From Tetragonia tetragonoides (lineage: Eukaryota > Streptophyta > Magnoliopsida > Caryophyllales > Aizoaceae), in contig CM076142.1 of the NCBI GenBank assembly GCA_038025085.1, positions 13,869,501 through 13,933,500 of the forward strand: DNA of 64,000 nucleotides, given 5' to 3'. Below, one piece after another: positions 1 through 21,500 of this stretch (the first letter of the stretch is position 1; each line of letters begins with the position of its first letter). The notes below the pieces were generated by a model, which saw nothing but the letters and a program-made list of their open reading frames with translations, ran no database searches and was not told where the DNA came from. Both the position numbers and the translations under genes were made by a program.

Positions 1-126
1 TCTTAGTCCAGATATAGAGTTTTATGGTTACCTCAACTCTTCCTCAAACTCTCCACATCAGAGTCTTACCAACTTCTGATGGGAACAAAACCCAACATTA
101 TCATGCACAGAAACAGAGATAAGTCA

Positions 127-2686
<2,560 letters not shown>

Positions 2687-3223
2687 CGGATTAAATAATA
2701 TAATTCAAAGCAAAAGCACAAAATTTCACCAATAAAACCAGGCCTGCACATTGAATCAACCCAAAAAAAAAAAGGGGAAAAATAATCAGCAACAAACTCA
2801 AGGTAAAATCAATCTCCAAAATCAAACACAATTAAATCTAGGTCAGGATCTATACAATCGCATATGAATTGTATACATAGAATCTCAATTCAATCAATTG
2901 AACAAAAATCCATCAAAAGTTTGCGAATCATCAAACCCTAATTAGCAGTAACGACCAGCGAGAGACAATAGAATCAATTGAGGAGAGAAAAAAAGATGGG
3001 GAATTAGGGTTTGACGGACCAGAGGCGTGGATTTGATGACGAGAATTTGGGGAAATTCGGCGTTATGTGAAATCGAGATTAAAGGATGAATAATGAATAT
3101 TATGATGACGGGTGACTGAGAAATATAGTAGGAGAGAGAAAGAGAAGCAACCGTAAACGTTACCGACTCACCCAAGAATACGATTATACGAATACGGAAT
3201 ACCGACTTTTATGGTGAAGTCTA

Positions 3224-3229
3224 GGCCCA
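3224..3229 (-). promoter_or_regulatory. Site II-type element (TGGGCC) upstream of the E2 gene
   Basis: On the minus strand the sequence reads TGGGCC about 540 bp upstream of the E2 start codon. Site II motifs bound by TCP factors are common in promoters of plant growth and housekeeping genes. A six-base match can arise by chance, so this is only a candidate. Confidence 0.3.
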
Positions 3230-3339
3230 ACTCCAAAGTCAAATCACACCCTCTCTCCCTACGTCTTCTGGAGTAGTCCATGATCTTATTTTTGGGAAAT
3301 AAAAATCAAAAAATCAATAATTATAAAATAAAAATCATA

Positions 3340-4596
3340 ATCATAATATTTATATATTAGAGGCATTTTCTGACACCATTGAAGGCGTCCACGAGCCATT
3401 GTAATAAAATCTTAAAATAAAATATAAAATAAAAAAATATGTTTTGATATAAAATATATACTAAAATTGTACTTTCCTAAATTCTTAAATACTACACTAT
3501 TAATTAGAGTTTTAGAATATATATTAAAGTTGTACTTTCCTAAATCATTAAATAGTAGACTATTAGATTTTAAAAGCATATAACTTTAGTTTCATTGCTT
3601 AAGAAATTAAAATTCTTACACCATTGGAACGAGTACGAAATATCCTTTCAAATGAGACTTATTTGGAGTATGATTTATGGATTTACAACATTAGATGCGT
3701 TCACCTAAAAAGGTAATCAGTAATTAGCTTAACAAGCTGACACAACTAGAGTTGCATGTAAAAATAAGAGAAAAGACATGTATATTAGCTATACAAATTT
3801 AAAAAACAATCTCAAGGTAAAATATAATAAAAAAGAGTATGTGTAGAATAAAGAAATAAATGATGAATCTAAAATGATTCTAGGTTCCATCTTTAATAGA
3901 AAACTTTACCATTATCACGTATAATTTATAACTGTACGTAATATACCGATCCCCCATGTTATTTTAGGGTTCCAATTTATGTTCCCTTCAACTCTAAAAT
4001 TATTACTGTACTCCCTGCGGACCACGAATAAAATTACATTGTACTTGTTTCGTTCTTCAAGGCAGTACTTTGATCCCATATATTTGAAAAAACAAGCAAG
4101 CATTGAAATATTTTTTTCTATTCAAAGGTTTACGTTTAAAACTTCTTTATTTTTTGAAAAGTAGTTTTGTATACATTATACATTTAAACTGATTTTACCA
4201 TAAAAGAAGGATCATATCTTTGAAATGTTAGTTGTACACTTATAAGTTATATCAACATGTATTGGCTTACCAACATCAAGCTTAGAAAGACTTTGAAACT
4301 ATTACCGGCCTCTTGGATCATGTAATATATGGGATGGGTTAATTATTAGTTAATTGAAATTGATGATAAGAGTTTAAATTAGATAAGATGCCCTATAAAG
4401 TCATAGTAATCTTATTATATGACATTCATTATATTAAATGGATTATATAAATATTTATACATATATTACTAATAGTTTTTCATAAGTGACAATTACACTT
4501 TGATTTTTCGATGAGACTAAAAATCACGTTATATTAGTTTATTCTATAATAACAGTTCGTGCAACGCACGGACATACTATACGGGCATCCACCTAG
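3340..4596 (+). mobile_element. Degenerate Helitron-like element
   Basis: The interior (about 3570-3670) resembles the interior of the large Helitron at 41.4-46.0 kb: both carry a stretch of the type ataactt...attcttac.ccattgga followed by aaaatgaga. The right side has a short palindrome, CGTGC-AAC-GCACG, at about 4559-4571 and the sequence CTAG before T at 4593-4596. The palindrome-to-CTAG distance is longer than usual, and no clear 5' TC end was found. The call rests on similarity to the other elements here. No coding potential was seen. Confidence 0.4.
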
Positions 4597-5017
4597 TTAT
4601 AAAATATGTCTAGCATCAAAAAATTAAAAACCATGTGAAATAAATAAAAAAAATTAAAAAATACAAAATATAAAGCATGAGCCTAAAAGCTTTACGAATT
4701 AAGCTAGTTGAAATTGATGAGGAGTAGGGCACTTAACAAATAACTGAGTCTTTTAAGAATAAGGAGATGTTTTAAAGATTAGGAGTATGATCATCCAACT
4801 GTAACTCTGAGAGATTGAGAATTTAAAGCTTAACCAAACACATTATCGATGTGATTAACGATAAAAAATGCAGTATACTTTTATGAACTATATGACATAA
4901 TGATGTGAATTTGATTTGAAATAGTATAAGCTTAACAAAGCTTTAAATCAAAAGTCATACATCTAATTCGAGATCCTTTTACACGTAGAAGTAATCGTTT
5001 TCTAATTTAAAGTTGTA

Positions 5018-6032
5018 CTAGATGTATACCCCGTGCGATGCACGGGTTTGTAGATTATCATTAGAAAATATATTTTACAATATTGCTATTCAATTTTTAA
5101 TTAAGAATGATTTATCAATTAGGCATATAGCAAGTAATATAGAGTTGCACAAAATCATGATGTGTGTAATGTTTATTTTTTCTCTTATATTTTTAGCTAT
5201 GTGTAATTTAAATTTTCTTATTTGACATGCATGAAATAGTTGCTTGATCCAAATGGATAAATGAATTTTATAGTTATGTGTCAGATTCCTAACTACCGTC
5301 TTGACATACTATATACTAATCAAATTAGTATATGTATACCTTCATGTATTTACGTATATCCATAACTTTCTACAAAGAGTAGTTTTGATTTATCCATCGT
5401 TGGTTTACATCATATTTTATGAGCATTTTAACTATAGTAGGTTTACATCATAAATTTATGTTAAATTTGTTATGCAACTCTTGTTTAAATAGATGTGGAG
5501 ATATCAGTTGATTTTCTCTCTTCTTTTTTTTTTTTTTAAAAAAAAGAATTTTCAAATAATTATTGAAGAAATTAATTATCATTACAATTATCTTATTCAC
5601 AAATTCTACCAATACTTATTTCTCCATCTCCATGGTGTTTAATCATGTACTTTCCCAACAATGGCTTTCTACTACACAGTTGAGGTTTGAAATCACTTAG
5701 AAATTTGAGATGTATGTATAAAGATTACCGATACGTAATTTTCATCATTTATTTTAAAATAAAAATTATTTGTAGACTATTATCCCTTATTAAATTCATT
5801 ATGCCTAGTCTTTAGTATAATTTATGTCATGTTCATGTACCATATTTCGGAAGTTTATGTTCATGTATGCTCATTTAATTAGATTATAAGCATGTTCATG
5901 CATGTATCGTATTAATTACAGGACATAGCATTAATTACTGGATATGATGCTGATTGGGTAAGTTGATGTGGCATGACACGTGTCAATGCAACAATATGCA
6001 TGATCCACTTTTATATATATATATATATTAGA
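5018..6032 (-). mobile_element. Non-autonomous Helitron
   Basis: On the minus strand the element begins TCTAATATATATATAT... and ends with the hairpin CCCGTGC-ATC-GCACGGG, an eight-base spacer and CTAG. The flanking bases are A at the 5' side (6033) and T at the 3' side (5017), the host dinucleotide Helitrons insert into. No terminal inverted repeats or target duplication are needed for this class. No Rep/helicase frame is present, so it would have needed enzymes supplied in trans. It shares the TC-(AT)n-AAAAGTG start and the GTGC/GCAC hairpin with the elements at 37.9-46.8 kb. Confidence 0.7.
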
Positions 6033-6893
6033 TTTTCAAGTTTAATTTGAAACAGAAATCTATGCTATGTTTGACACGTAATTTTTAGAAACATTTTTGG
6101 AAGGTTTAGCTTTTCGGCCAAAAAATAAATTTGGTTGGGTGACTAATCTTTTTGTAAAGCTTTAACTACAAATGCAACTAGAGCTCACAACTACGATCAT
6201 AGCTGCGATCACAATTCGCAGCTCTTACTTTCAACTAGTTATATCAAACAAAGTCTTAATTTTCATTGTGGTGTTTGACTATGAACTTGACAAACTATGC
6301 AAATTGTTTTTCATTTTGTCAAGGCCAAACTTACCTAGCTGAACAATGATTAATAATCAAAATTTTATTTCACGTTGATTTCACAACGTATATTCCGTAT
6401 TATGGGTACATTGAGCACATCGCCTATTCTAACATGTTATCCTCCACCATATAAGCTTCCTTATTTACCAAAAATTGCTTTACTAGGGCAAATTTATTAT
6501 AGACAAAAAAAAAAATTGTACCCTGCTTTTGGATTTTATAAGAGGCACAAAGATCAATAATCGAACCCTCAAGTGCAACCTCACTATAAGAAGACAAGAG
6601 TTTACACTTTCATATATTCAAACACATGAACACCAAAATGCGATTACTTCTTTTTTTGAATGGATGATAAGATTATTTGTTTAATTGAAGGCTAACTTAG
6701 ATCTGTAAAAAAATAGATGGAAATGAAAATTTTCTTTTTTGGGTTAAACTTGAAGCAAATTGAAAACACAACTGAAATTAAGTTTCATGATATTAGGTTG
6801 GTTGAACCACTACCTAAATAACCAAAAGTAAGACTCGCCTCTAAACACATCTAAACCAGTTGATGGTTCCCCTAGTTCATCACGGACATCACA
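6033..6893. other. Intergenic DNA, no gene seen
   Basis: AT-rich DNA between the Helitron and the SINE. Around 6060-6310 a weak match of ends (ctatgtttgac and atcaaacaaagtc) hints at an old MITE, but the ends are too divergent to call. No coding exon was recognised. Confidence 0.4.
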
Positions 6894-6906
6894 AATAACA
6901 TAGGAT

Positions 6907-7127
6907 TTTTTTTGCTACAAGAACACATGCAATAGCCCGTAAACCACATACGTCGTGTAAGCCAACCCATCTTTGATGGGCCAACGGGCTCAAGTAGAGG
7001 AGGAGACCCTCCCTACAAAGAAAGGTAGAGGAGATTTTTATTATTCTCCCTACATGAGTATTCAAACCCCTGACCACTGGGTTGTAAGGGAAAAGCACTT
7101 ACCACATGAGCTCCCACCTCATCCTCA
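6907..7127 (-). mobile_element. tRNA-derived SINE
   Basis: On the minus strand the head resembles a tRNA gene: AGCTCATGTGGTAAGTGC fits a box A and GGGTTTGAATAC fits a box B. The 3' end on that strand is a short A run (plus-strand T run at 6907-6913). Near-identical 13 bp direct repeats flank it (6894-6906 and 7128-7140, one mismatch, ending ACATAGGAT), as expected of target-site duplications. About 220 bp long, and non-coding. Confidence 0.68.
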
Positions 7128-7525
7128 AACAACATAGGATAAAGAGACCGATTTTGACATACACAAATCTTCCACCAAGTGGGTAAGATATCAAACATTG
7201 TATATAGTAAAAAGATCATTAATTCTCGGAAGTTCGGGCGTGTTGCACTACATGCAAATATTCGAAGTTCAAGTTTGTAGCCTACAACACATGCAACTGC
7301 TCCTTTAAGCAGGGGATCACTTCAAAACAGCTTGATACACCGAATACGAAAGCTTGATACTAAGAGCTCTTTGGTATACAAAGCAGTTGCCCTAAACACG
7401 AAACCATAAATAACGAAAATGAGCAATGAACTTGAAATAGTACATCTCCATATCTCAATATCAACATTTAAACCAATACATTTTGAAAGGCTGCTCATTC
7501 TCTGCATGCAACATCATATAGCACA

Positions 7526-15550
<8,025 letters not shown>

Positions 15551-15706
15551 TGTTGATGAGTTTTGAGGTAAAAAGGGTGAGTCTTTTGGTGTGAAATTGA
15601 ATTGGGGATTTTTGTTTGTTTTGGTTTTAAGGGTTTGTGTTGGAGTGTTGTGGAAGAAATTTGATTTGGGTTTCTGCAAAGAGAGGAAAGTGTGGAGTGA
15701 GATGGG

Positions 15707-15713
15707 TTATATA
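15707..15713 (-). promoter_or_regulatory. TATA box of RPT3
   Basis: Reads TATATAA on the minus strand in the context CCTATATAACCC, 157 bp upstream of the RPT3 start codon. This puts a transcription start near 15675-15680 and a 5' leader of about 125-130 nt. It is the only good TATA match in this short upstream stretch. Confidence 0.5.
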
Positions 15714-16047
15714 GGGCTGGGTCGGATACCCAATACTCAACCCAAGTAGAAAACAGCTTAAGGCGGTTCAAATAAAAGGTAAATTGAAAAATAAATATTT
15801 GGAAGGTTTTCTTTTTTCTTTGAAATTTATAAGTTTTTGGGAGGTTAAATAAAAGCAAAACGTAAAGTTTATTTTACTTAGCAAGATTGTGATACCAATG
15901 TAGCCTGACATCAACTCGATTCGACAAAAATATCCGTTTCAAATTCGATTTAAAGAGGTCTGACTTCGAATCGGATGGATATGGATTTTGAGTAAGATCC
16001 GACCCAATTTTAATTAGAGTCCGATTAATAATAATGTACAAAAACTT

Positions 16048-16357
16048 GTGTGGACTTAGTTCATGGTGGACTAATATTTGGAGTCACCCCCTACTTCATT
16101 TGGAGCCACCCCCCTCTAAAAGTGGAGTCACCCCTACTTTACCTAGAGCCACCCCTTAAATTTATACTTGATTGGCACCCTCCCTACTTCACCTGGAGTC
16201 ACCCCCTACTTTACCTGGAGCCACCCTTTATTTCACCTGGAGTCACCCCTCAAAATTATTCACCTGGAACCACCCCCTACTTTACCTGGAACCACTCCCT
16301 ACTTCACCTGGAGCCACTCCTCAAAAATACTTGGTCCACGATAGACTAAGTCCACAC
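16048..16357. mobile_element. Minisatellite bounded by inverted repeats, possible non-autonomous DNA element
   Basis: The core (about 16075-16330) is an imperfect array of 21-22 bp units of the form ctacttcacctggagccaccc, with C/T changes. Its edges are inverted copies: TGTGGACTTAGT...GGTGGAC at 16049-16071 and the complement GTCCACGATAGACTAAGTCCACA at 16334-16355, with a few mismatches. No target duplication could be fixed. It fits a small DNA transposon whose interior has expanded as a minisatellite; a chance palindrome around an array is the other possibility. Confidence 0.55.
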
Positions 16358-17233
16358 TAGACAAGCTGATAACAAATAAAGAACGGTCAAATAATCACTA
16401 AACTCTATCTTTTATTATCCCAAACGATCGTACTCGTAAAAATAAAAAGTCAAAATCATAATAAAATTTGTGATACATTTTAATATGAATCCGACAGATA
16501 TCTGGTCCTAATTAATCGACTCAAATCCGATTATATAAGTTCGAATAGAGCGGCTAACAGAAATCGAACCCAAACCGTTAACGAATTCGATTAGTGATGG
16601 ATATGTTTCGAGTCTTGAGAAATTCGCCCCGGTTATGATCAATTGTCATCCATAAATCACCGAAATAAGCAACTGATAAATTAGAGAAGGGGTCTCAAAC
16701 TCTCAATGCAACTCTCAATCCAATGACTTAAAAATAAAAATAAAAAAGTGAAAAAGGGCTGCCAACCCAAATTTGTTTAATGGAGGGTGTATTTATCTCC
16801 ATTGATTCAAGTTGACATGACTAGCGAAAAAGATAAAGTTGACATGCTCTAACTTGATAAGTGGTATTTACTTTTTCAAACTTATTTGATTGACCCCGTT
16901 AAGTGATATCTACATATATGATAATCATTTAGGTGACCTATGGACCTCCATTTATCTGACTTGTGTAAATGACATCCACTTATTTGACTCGACTAGATAA
17001 GTGAATAGTAATAGTAATTGTGTACCTAATTATAAAATAAAAAATAGTAATTGTGTACTTGTACTTTTCTAGTATACTATGCTTTAATATTAAAACTTTC
17101 ACATGTTTTTTTTTGTAAAACTTTGTAGGTAAGTAAGATAAATTGTAAAAGTCATTGACCCAATTTGCCAAAAAAGTATGTGAATTTTCTTTATTTCTTA
17201 GTTCCTTTTTGTTCCCATATTTTCTATACACTT

Positions 17234-17594
17234 ACAGCTTGTTTGGTTATATATTAAGAAAATTGGAAAGGAAAAGAAAGGAAAAGAAAGAAAGGGAAGG
17301 GAAGAGAAAGGAAAATAACTATGTTTCATACGTTTGGTTGTATAGGAAGAAATTGAAGAAAAGTAATATTTCTGTTGTTTGGTTAATGTGATTTGGAATG
17401 AAAATTAATAAATGACAGTTTTAAACTCACTTTCCGTCCAAATTCTACCAATTTGGGAGAAAAGAAAATACAGGATTTCATAGGATCATAATTTCCTTCC
17501 CCTTCCCATCACTTCCTTTTTATTTTTAGAACCAAACATGAGAAAGATTTACAGATTTCTTTTTCTCTCATTTTCTCTCTACCAAACTAGCTTA
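17234..17594. mobile_element. MITE-like element
   Basis: The left edge AGCTTGTTTGGT and the complement of the right edge, AGCTAGTTTGGT, form a short inverted repeat around about 360 bp of non-coding, purine-rich DNA (aaaggaaaagaaa runs on the left, ccttcccc on the right). Host sequences next to the ends (ttac and tata) give no clear target duplication. Confidence 0.38.
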
Positions 17595-18119
17595 TAACGT
17601 GTTATGAATTTTTGCTCACAAAAACTCGTAGAGGGTAGATTTATGGGATATGGGCATATAGCCTCTCACATCTCTCCCTCCCCTCTTTTTCTCTCTCTTG
17701 TTTCCTTGTACGCCTCAACAAATAAATCCTCCCCACACAAAATCTACTGTATTGATTTTTGTTTTCACCTTTATGAGGATCATTCAATGTATAACTTTAA
17801 GGCCTTGTATAAGACACCCTTATGTTTAAGGCAACCAAATGTATCGCAAATTATTTTCTAGATCCCCATAGTTGAATCCAATAATTTATTTTTTCAATAT
17901 ATAATTTCATCATGATTAGTTTTTATTTATCTTTTGTCATAGTTTCAGTTGATTGAATAGTACGTGTAGTTTCGTTGGATCCACCAAACTGCGTGGACCA
18001 AGCTACAGACAATAAGAATTGAAGTGAGCCACCGGAGTAAGCCCAACATGGCAATGCCCAAACGCAAAAGAAAGAATGGATCCTTTCGCTCCAATTTTGG
18101 TGATTAGTTGGGAAGGGAA

Positions 18120-18209
18120 GGGATTCGTATGATCGATCAGTTGATCACCACACCCAAGTATTTTCTCTCTCTCATCACCGCCAAACCTCCTTGCAATTTC
18201 TCTCTTTAG
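18120..18209 (+). other. Copy 1, 5' untranslated exon (downstream edge defined)
   Basis: The segment ends ...caatttctctctttag before the donor gtattc at 18210. Copies 2 and 3 have matching C/T-rich segments ending at 25019 and about 37209, followed by an intron with a conserved tctagggtt...gaaaccctaa block. A non-coding first exon is inferred from this three-way conservation; the transcription start is not defined. Confidence 0.5.
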
Positions 18210-18546
18210 GTATTCGCGTATTCCCCCCCCCCTCTCTCTTCCCTCTAATATGCTTTAATCTAGGGTTCGCCCTATGAAAACCCTAATCGGCCAATGCAAC
18301 AACAAAATTTCGTAGAAATTGGGTCGAATTCATTTGCGTCTTATTCTTATCTCTGATTGAAAATGAATGATTATGACATATTGTGAATGATCTAACAATC
18401 AATTTGCCTAGAGCCGAGAATTTAGAGAATGCTTTCGACAAATAAACTATTTGGATTTCAGTATTTGCTGATATTTGATATGGCTTTCCTTTACTGTTTT
18501 GTCTAAAATTTTGTTAACTCATTTGATTTTTATTTCTTCGTTCCAG

Positions 18547-21500
18547 ATTTGCAAGTCATGGTGGAGGAGAAAGCTATTGATCCGTACCCTTTTAAAAATA
18601 ACTCAGTTAACGGAATCCTCCATGGAACTGAAAAGCAAAAGCTGCACAGGGTTATGAACATGCAAGAGTTGGATGAGTACACAAAGAAAGTCGAAGAAAC
18701 AGGGGTATTGAGTCCTCCTGCCCCCCTCCCATTTTGATGTTGAGATTGTGTTGTGTGGATAAGAAGTTGCTATTGTAGCCATTAATTGTGCTTGCTAATA
18801 GTGATATGCTTGATATACCAGATGTTATGTCAACAAATTATGAAGGATTCCCATCATTGATCATGTTCTTGTGATGTAATATGATGAGTTTACTAAGGGT
18901 AAATTTTGTAATGTGAGAGTAATTAGTGTTCTTTCATGTTATAACGGATGCAAGAAAAGATTGACAAATTGACAAACAAATAAATCAGCACAAATAACAT
19001 AACGTGACATCCCATAACCTTCCATAACCTAACGTACGATAATGTAACCTATCATAACCTAACATAACCCGCAACCCGAAGACTTTGAGTCAAACCCAAC
19101 ATTTCAAATTTTAATCAACCGGTAGGGTTTTGATGTTGACGGTTGTGACGGTTGCTCGAATGGTCGAATTACCCCGATTCATCCCAAGTCTAATTGGTGG
19201 ACACTGGCCTATTATGCAGCTGAGTTTGCTTCCGGTGCACAGGAATTGCGTGGGTCTGTTGTACGTGTGGGTTAGGTTATTAAAAGTCAAGGTTTCTTTA
19301 TTTAATTAATTTTTTTTTTTTCGTTTGAGAATTTGGGGCGATGTAAGGAAAAAGTTATGATGAAGCGCCTACCATGCTTAAACCTGTTAATATAAATAGA
19401 CGCAGGATTTGCCATATATGACTTTATACTTGTAATATAAATTCATTCGTGGGAGGACTTCTGCTGCTTTGATGTAGTACTACTTTAAGCAATTTATTGC
19501 TGGGGCGGCCTACCTCTTCATAATGTACGTCTTTTAAAAGCCAATATTTAGCATGTTGCTGGCGTTAGATACTATCTGACCTTTGAAGCCTTGGATGGAA
19601 CTGATGGAAAGGTGAAAACCTTCAGATCAAAAGTGTGGGCTAAGCCTGCTAGAGGAGGGTTGGAAATGACATTTTTTGAGCAAGTCACAGAAACTAAGAA
19701 GACAGGTAACCATTGGCTCTCCCAAGAGAGTACCCTACTTTTGGCAGATGAAAGAAAAGTTGATGAATAGAGTTAATACTAGTTTGTATTTCACATCTAA
19801 CGGATGTTCATTGTAGATAAAACTTTCAGTGTGGACTGTGAAGGTAGGGATAAAGTCATAAAACACAAATATCTTTCATGATAGCATGGACAATTATTGT
19901 AAATGTTTCCAATATGTAACTGCTAGACCAGTGATATCTTACCTTTGTTAACCTGTCCATCTACTAGAAAGGTTTCAATGAATGCTAAAGTAGTAATCAT
20001 GATCCATATATATGGGCCCTCAACCTCTTTCCTTGTGCGCTAAAGTTCGTTGCCAATTTATCCATATCACAAGGACAAGGAGTCTTCTCAACGAAGAAGA
20101 GAAATTTGTAAAATAAACCCTCTTGATCACACTGTAATCTGTCTTCCTATTACACAATGTGTGAAAGAAATTTGTTTTATTATGTTTTAACATATCCATG
20201 AAATGGGTTTTGCTTAATCTATGTGATGTATTTAGTTGAAGAGAAGGGCAAGAAAATATTAGAAAATAATGCAGATTTGGTAAAGGGGAAAAAAGAGTGG
20301 TTCCTGGGGCGATACTTTGCAGCTCATCCTCAAAGGGCAGCATTATTTCTGATGGCAACATGGATAACTTGGAGGCTAACATGGAAACAATTTGTGAGTA
20401 AGTTCTCTCCATTTTTGTATGTTCCTTTCTATAGAAATGCATTTCTGGAGTAACAAAAACATCGAGAGTTGATTTCTTGCTGCTGACTGGAGTGTACATT
20501 TGTCAGAACCAAGCGCAGAAGACTGCTTGCTAATGGTTTCATCATTTTTCTGTACGAAATCTTTCTGCAAACCCAACTCTCTCTTTTACTATTCCTTAGT
20601 GTGGAATAACTCTTAATAGTAATTTTTGCTTAATCTCCCAGGGAAGGCATCAGGATTAAGAACCCTAGCTGAAAATATTCCACAGTATGTTGTGTTATAC
20701 CTGCTAATATATGACATTCTTATGGTTTGTTTTTAGTTTTTGTAAATTTATGCTCCATGTGTCTAATCAGGCTAGAAGAGTTGCTTCAAGAAAGTGGAGG
20801 ACACTACATTATCCTGTAAGTACTGTTATGCTGTCTGTTTACAACAAAAATAATTTAGTTGGAAAAACACTTCTGCATAGAGATTTGGTTAAAACATGGA
20901 AGTGAAGTAGATATTTGGAAAATACCTTTTGGGTACTAAGGTTTGTGGTGGTTGATATTGCCTAAGTTCATAATAAAAATATTCATCACCTTAGTATGCT
21001 TTTCCTTATCAAGGAAAGAGGGGTAGGCTTTTGCCTCAACTATGTGAATGTGGATGTCTTGACAGAAAAAAAAAAAAACTTGAACGCAGTTTTTAATCCC
21101 AAGGACATCATCCAGTTTTGATGGAACATGAAATATGGACTAAGGTTCGTAAGGCTAACAACAATGTATGCTTAGGTGCTTTTGATGTAATGCTTGCAAC
21201 CATTGTACTTGTCTGCACTTGGTTGATTTAAGTTAAAGTGCTACAGATTGTTACTAACTGTGGAAGATATTCTTTCATTGATTCATTAATAAAAATTTTC
21301 TTATCTAAAAAAAAACTAACTGTGGAAGATATCTACGTTGACTACGTTAGAAACACAAAACTGTACATTTTCTGTAATGATCATGGAAAGCCTTTACAAC
21401 TTAAGTGAAGATGTTCCTATCATTTTTGTGTTACTCAATTTATCATTTGTCAAGCCTAAAGAACAAGCTTCTTTTAGGCTTTTAAGAGAGCAGCAGGAAC

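Noticed and set aside
16050..16360. CRISPR-like array or repeat protein (HPPLLYLEP units)
   Set aside because: Units are contiguous with no spacers, degenerate, and in a plant nuclear context. The open frame follows from a 21 bp period; there is no splice or start context.
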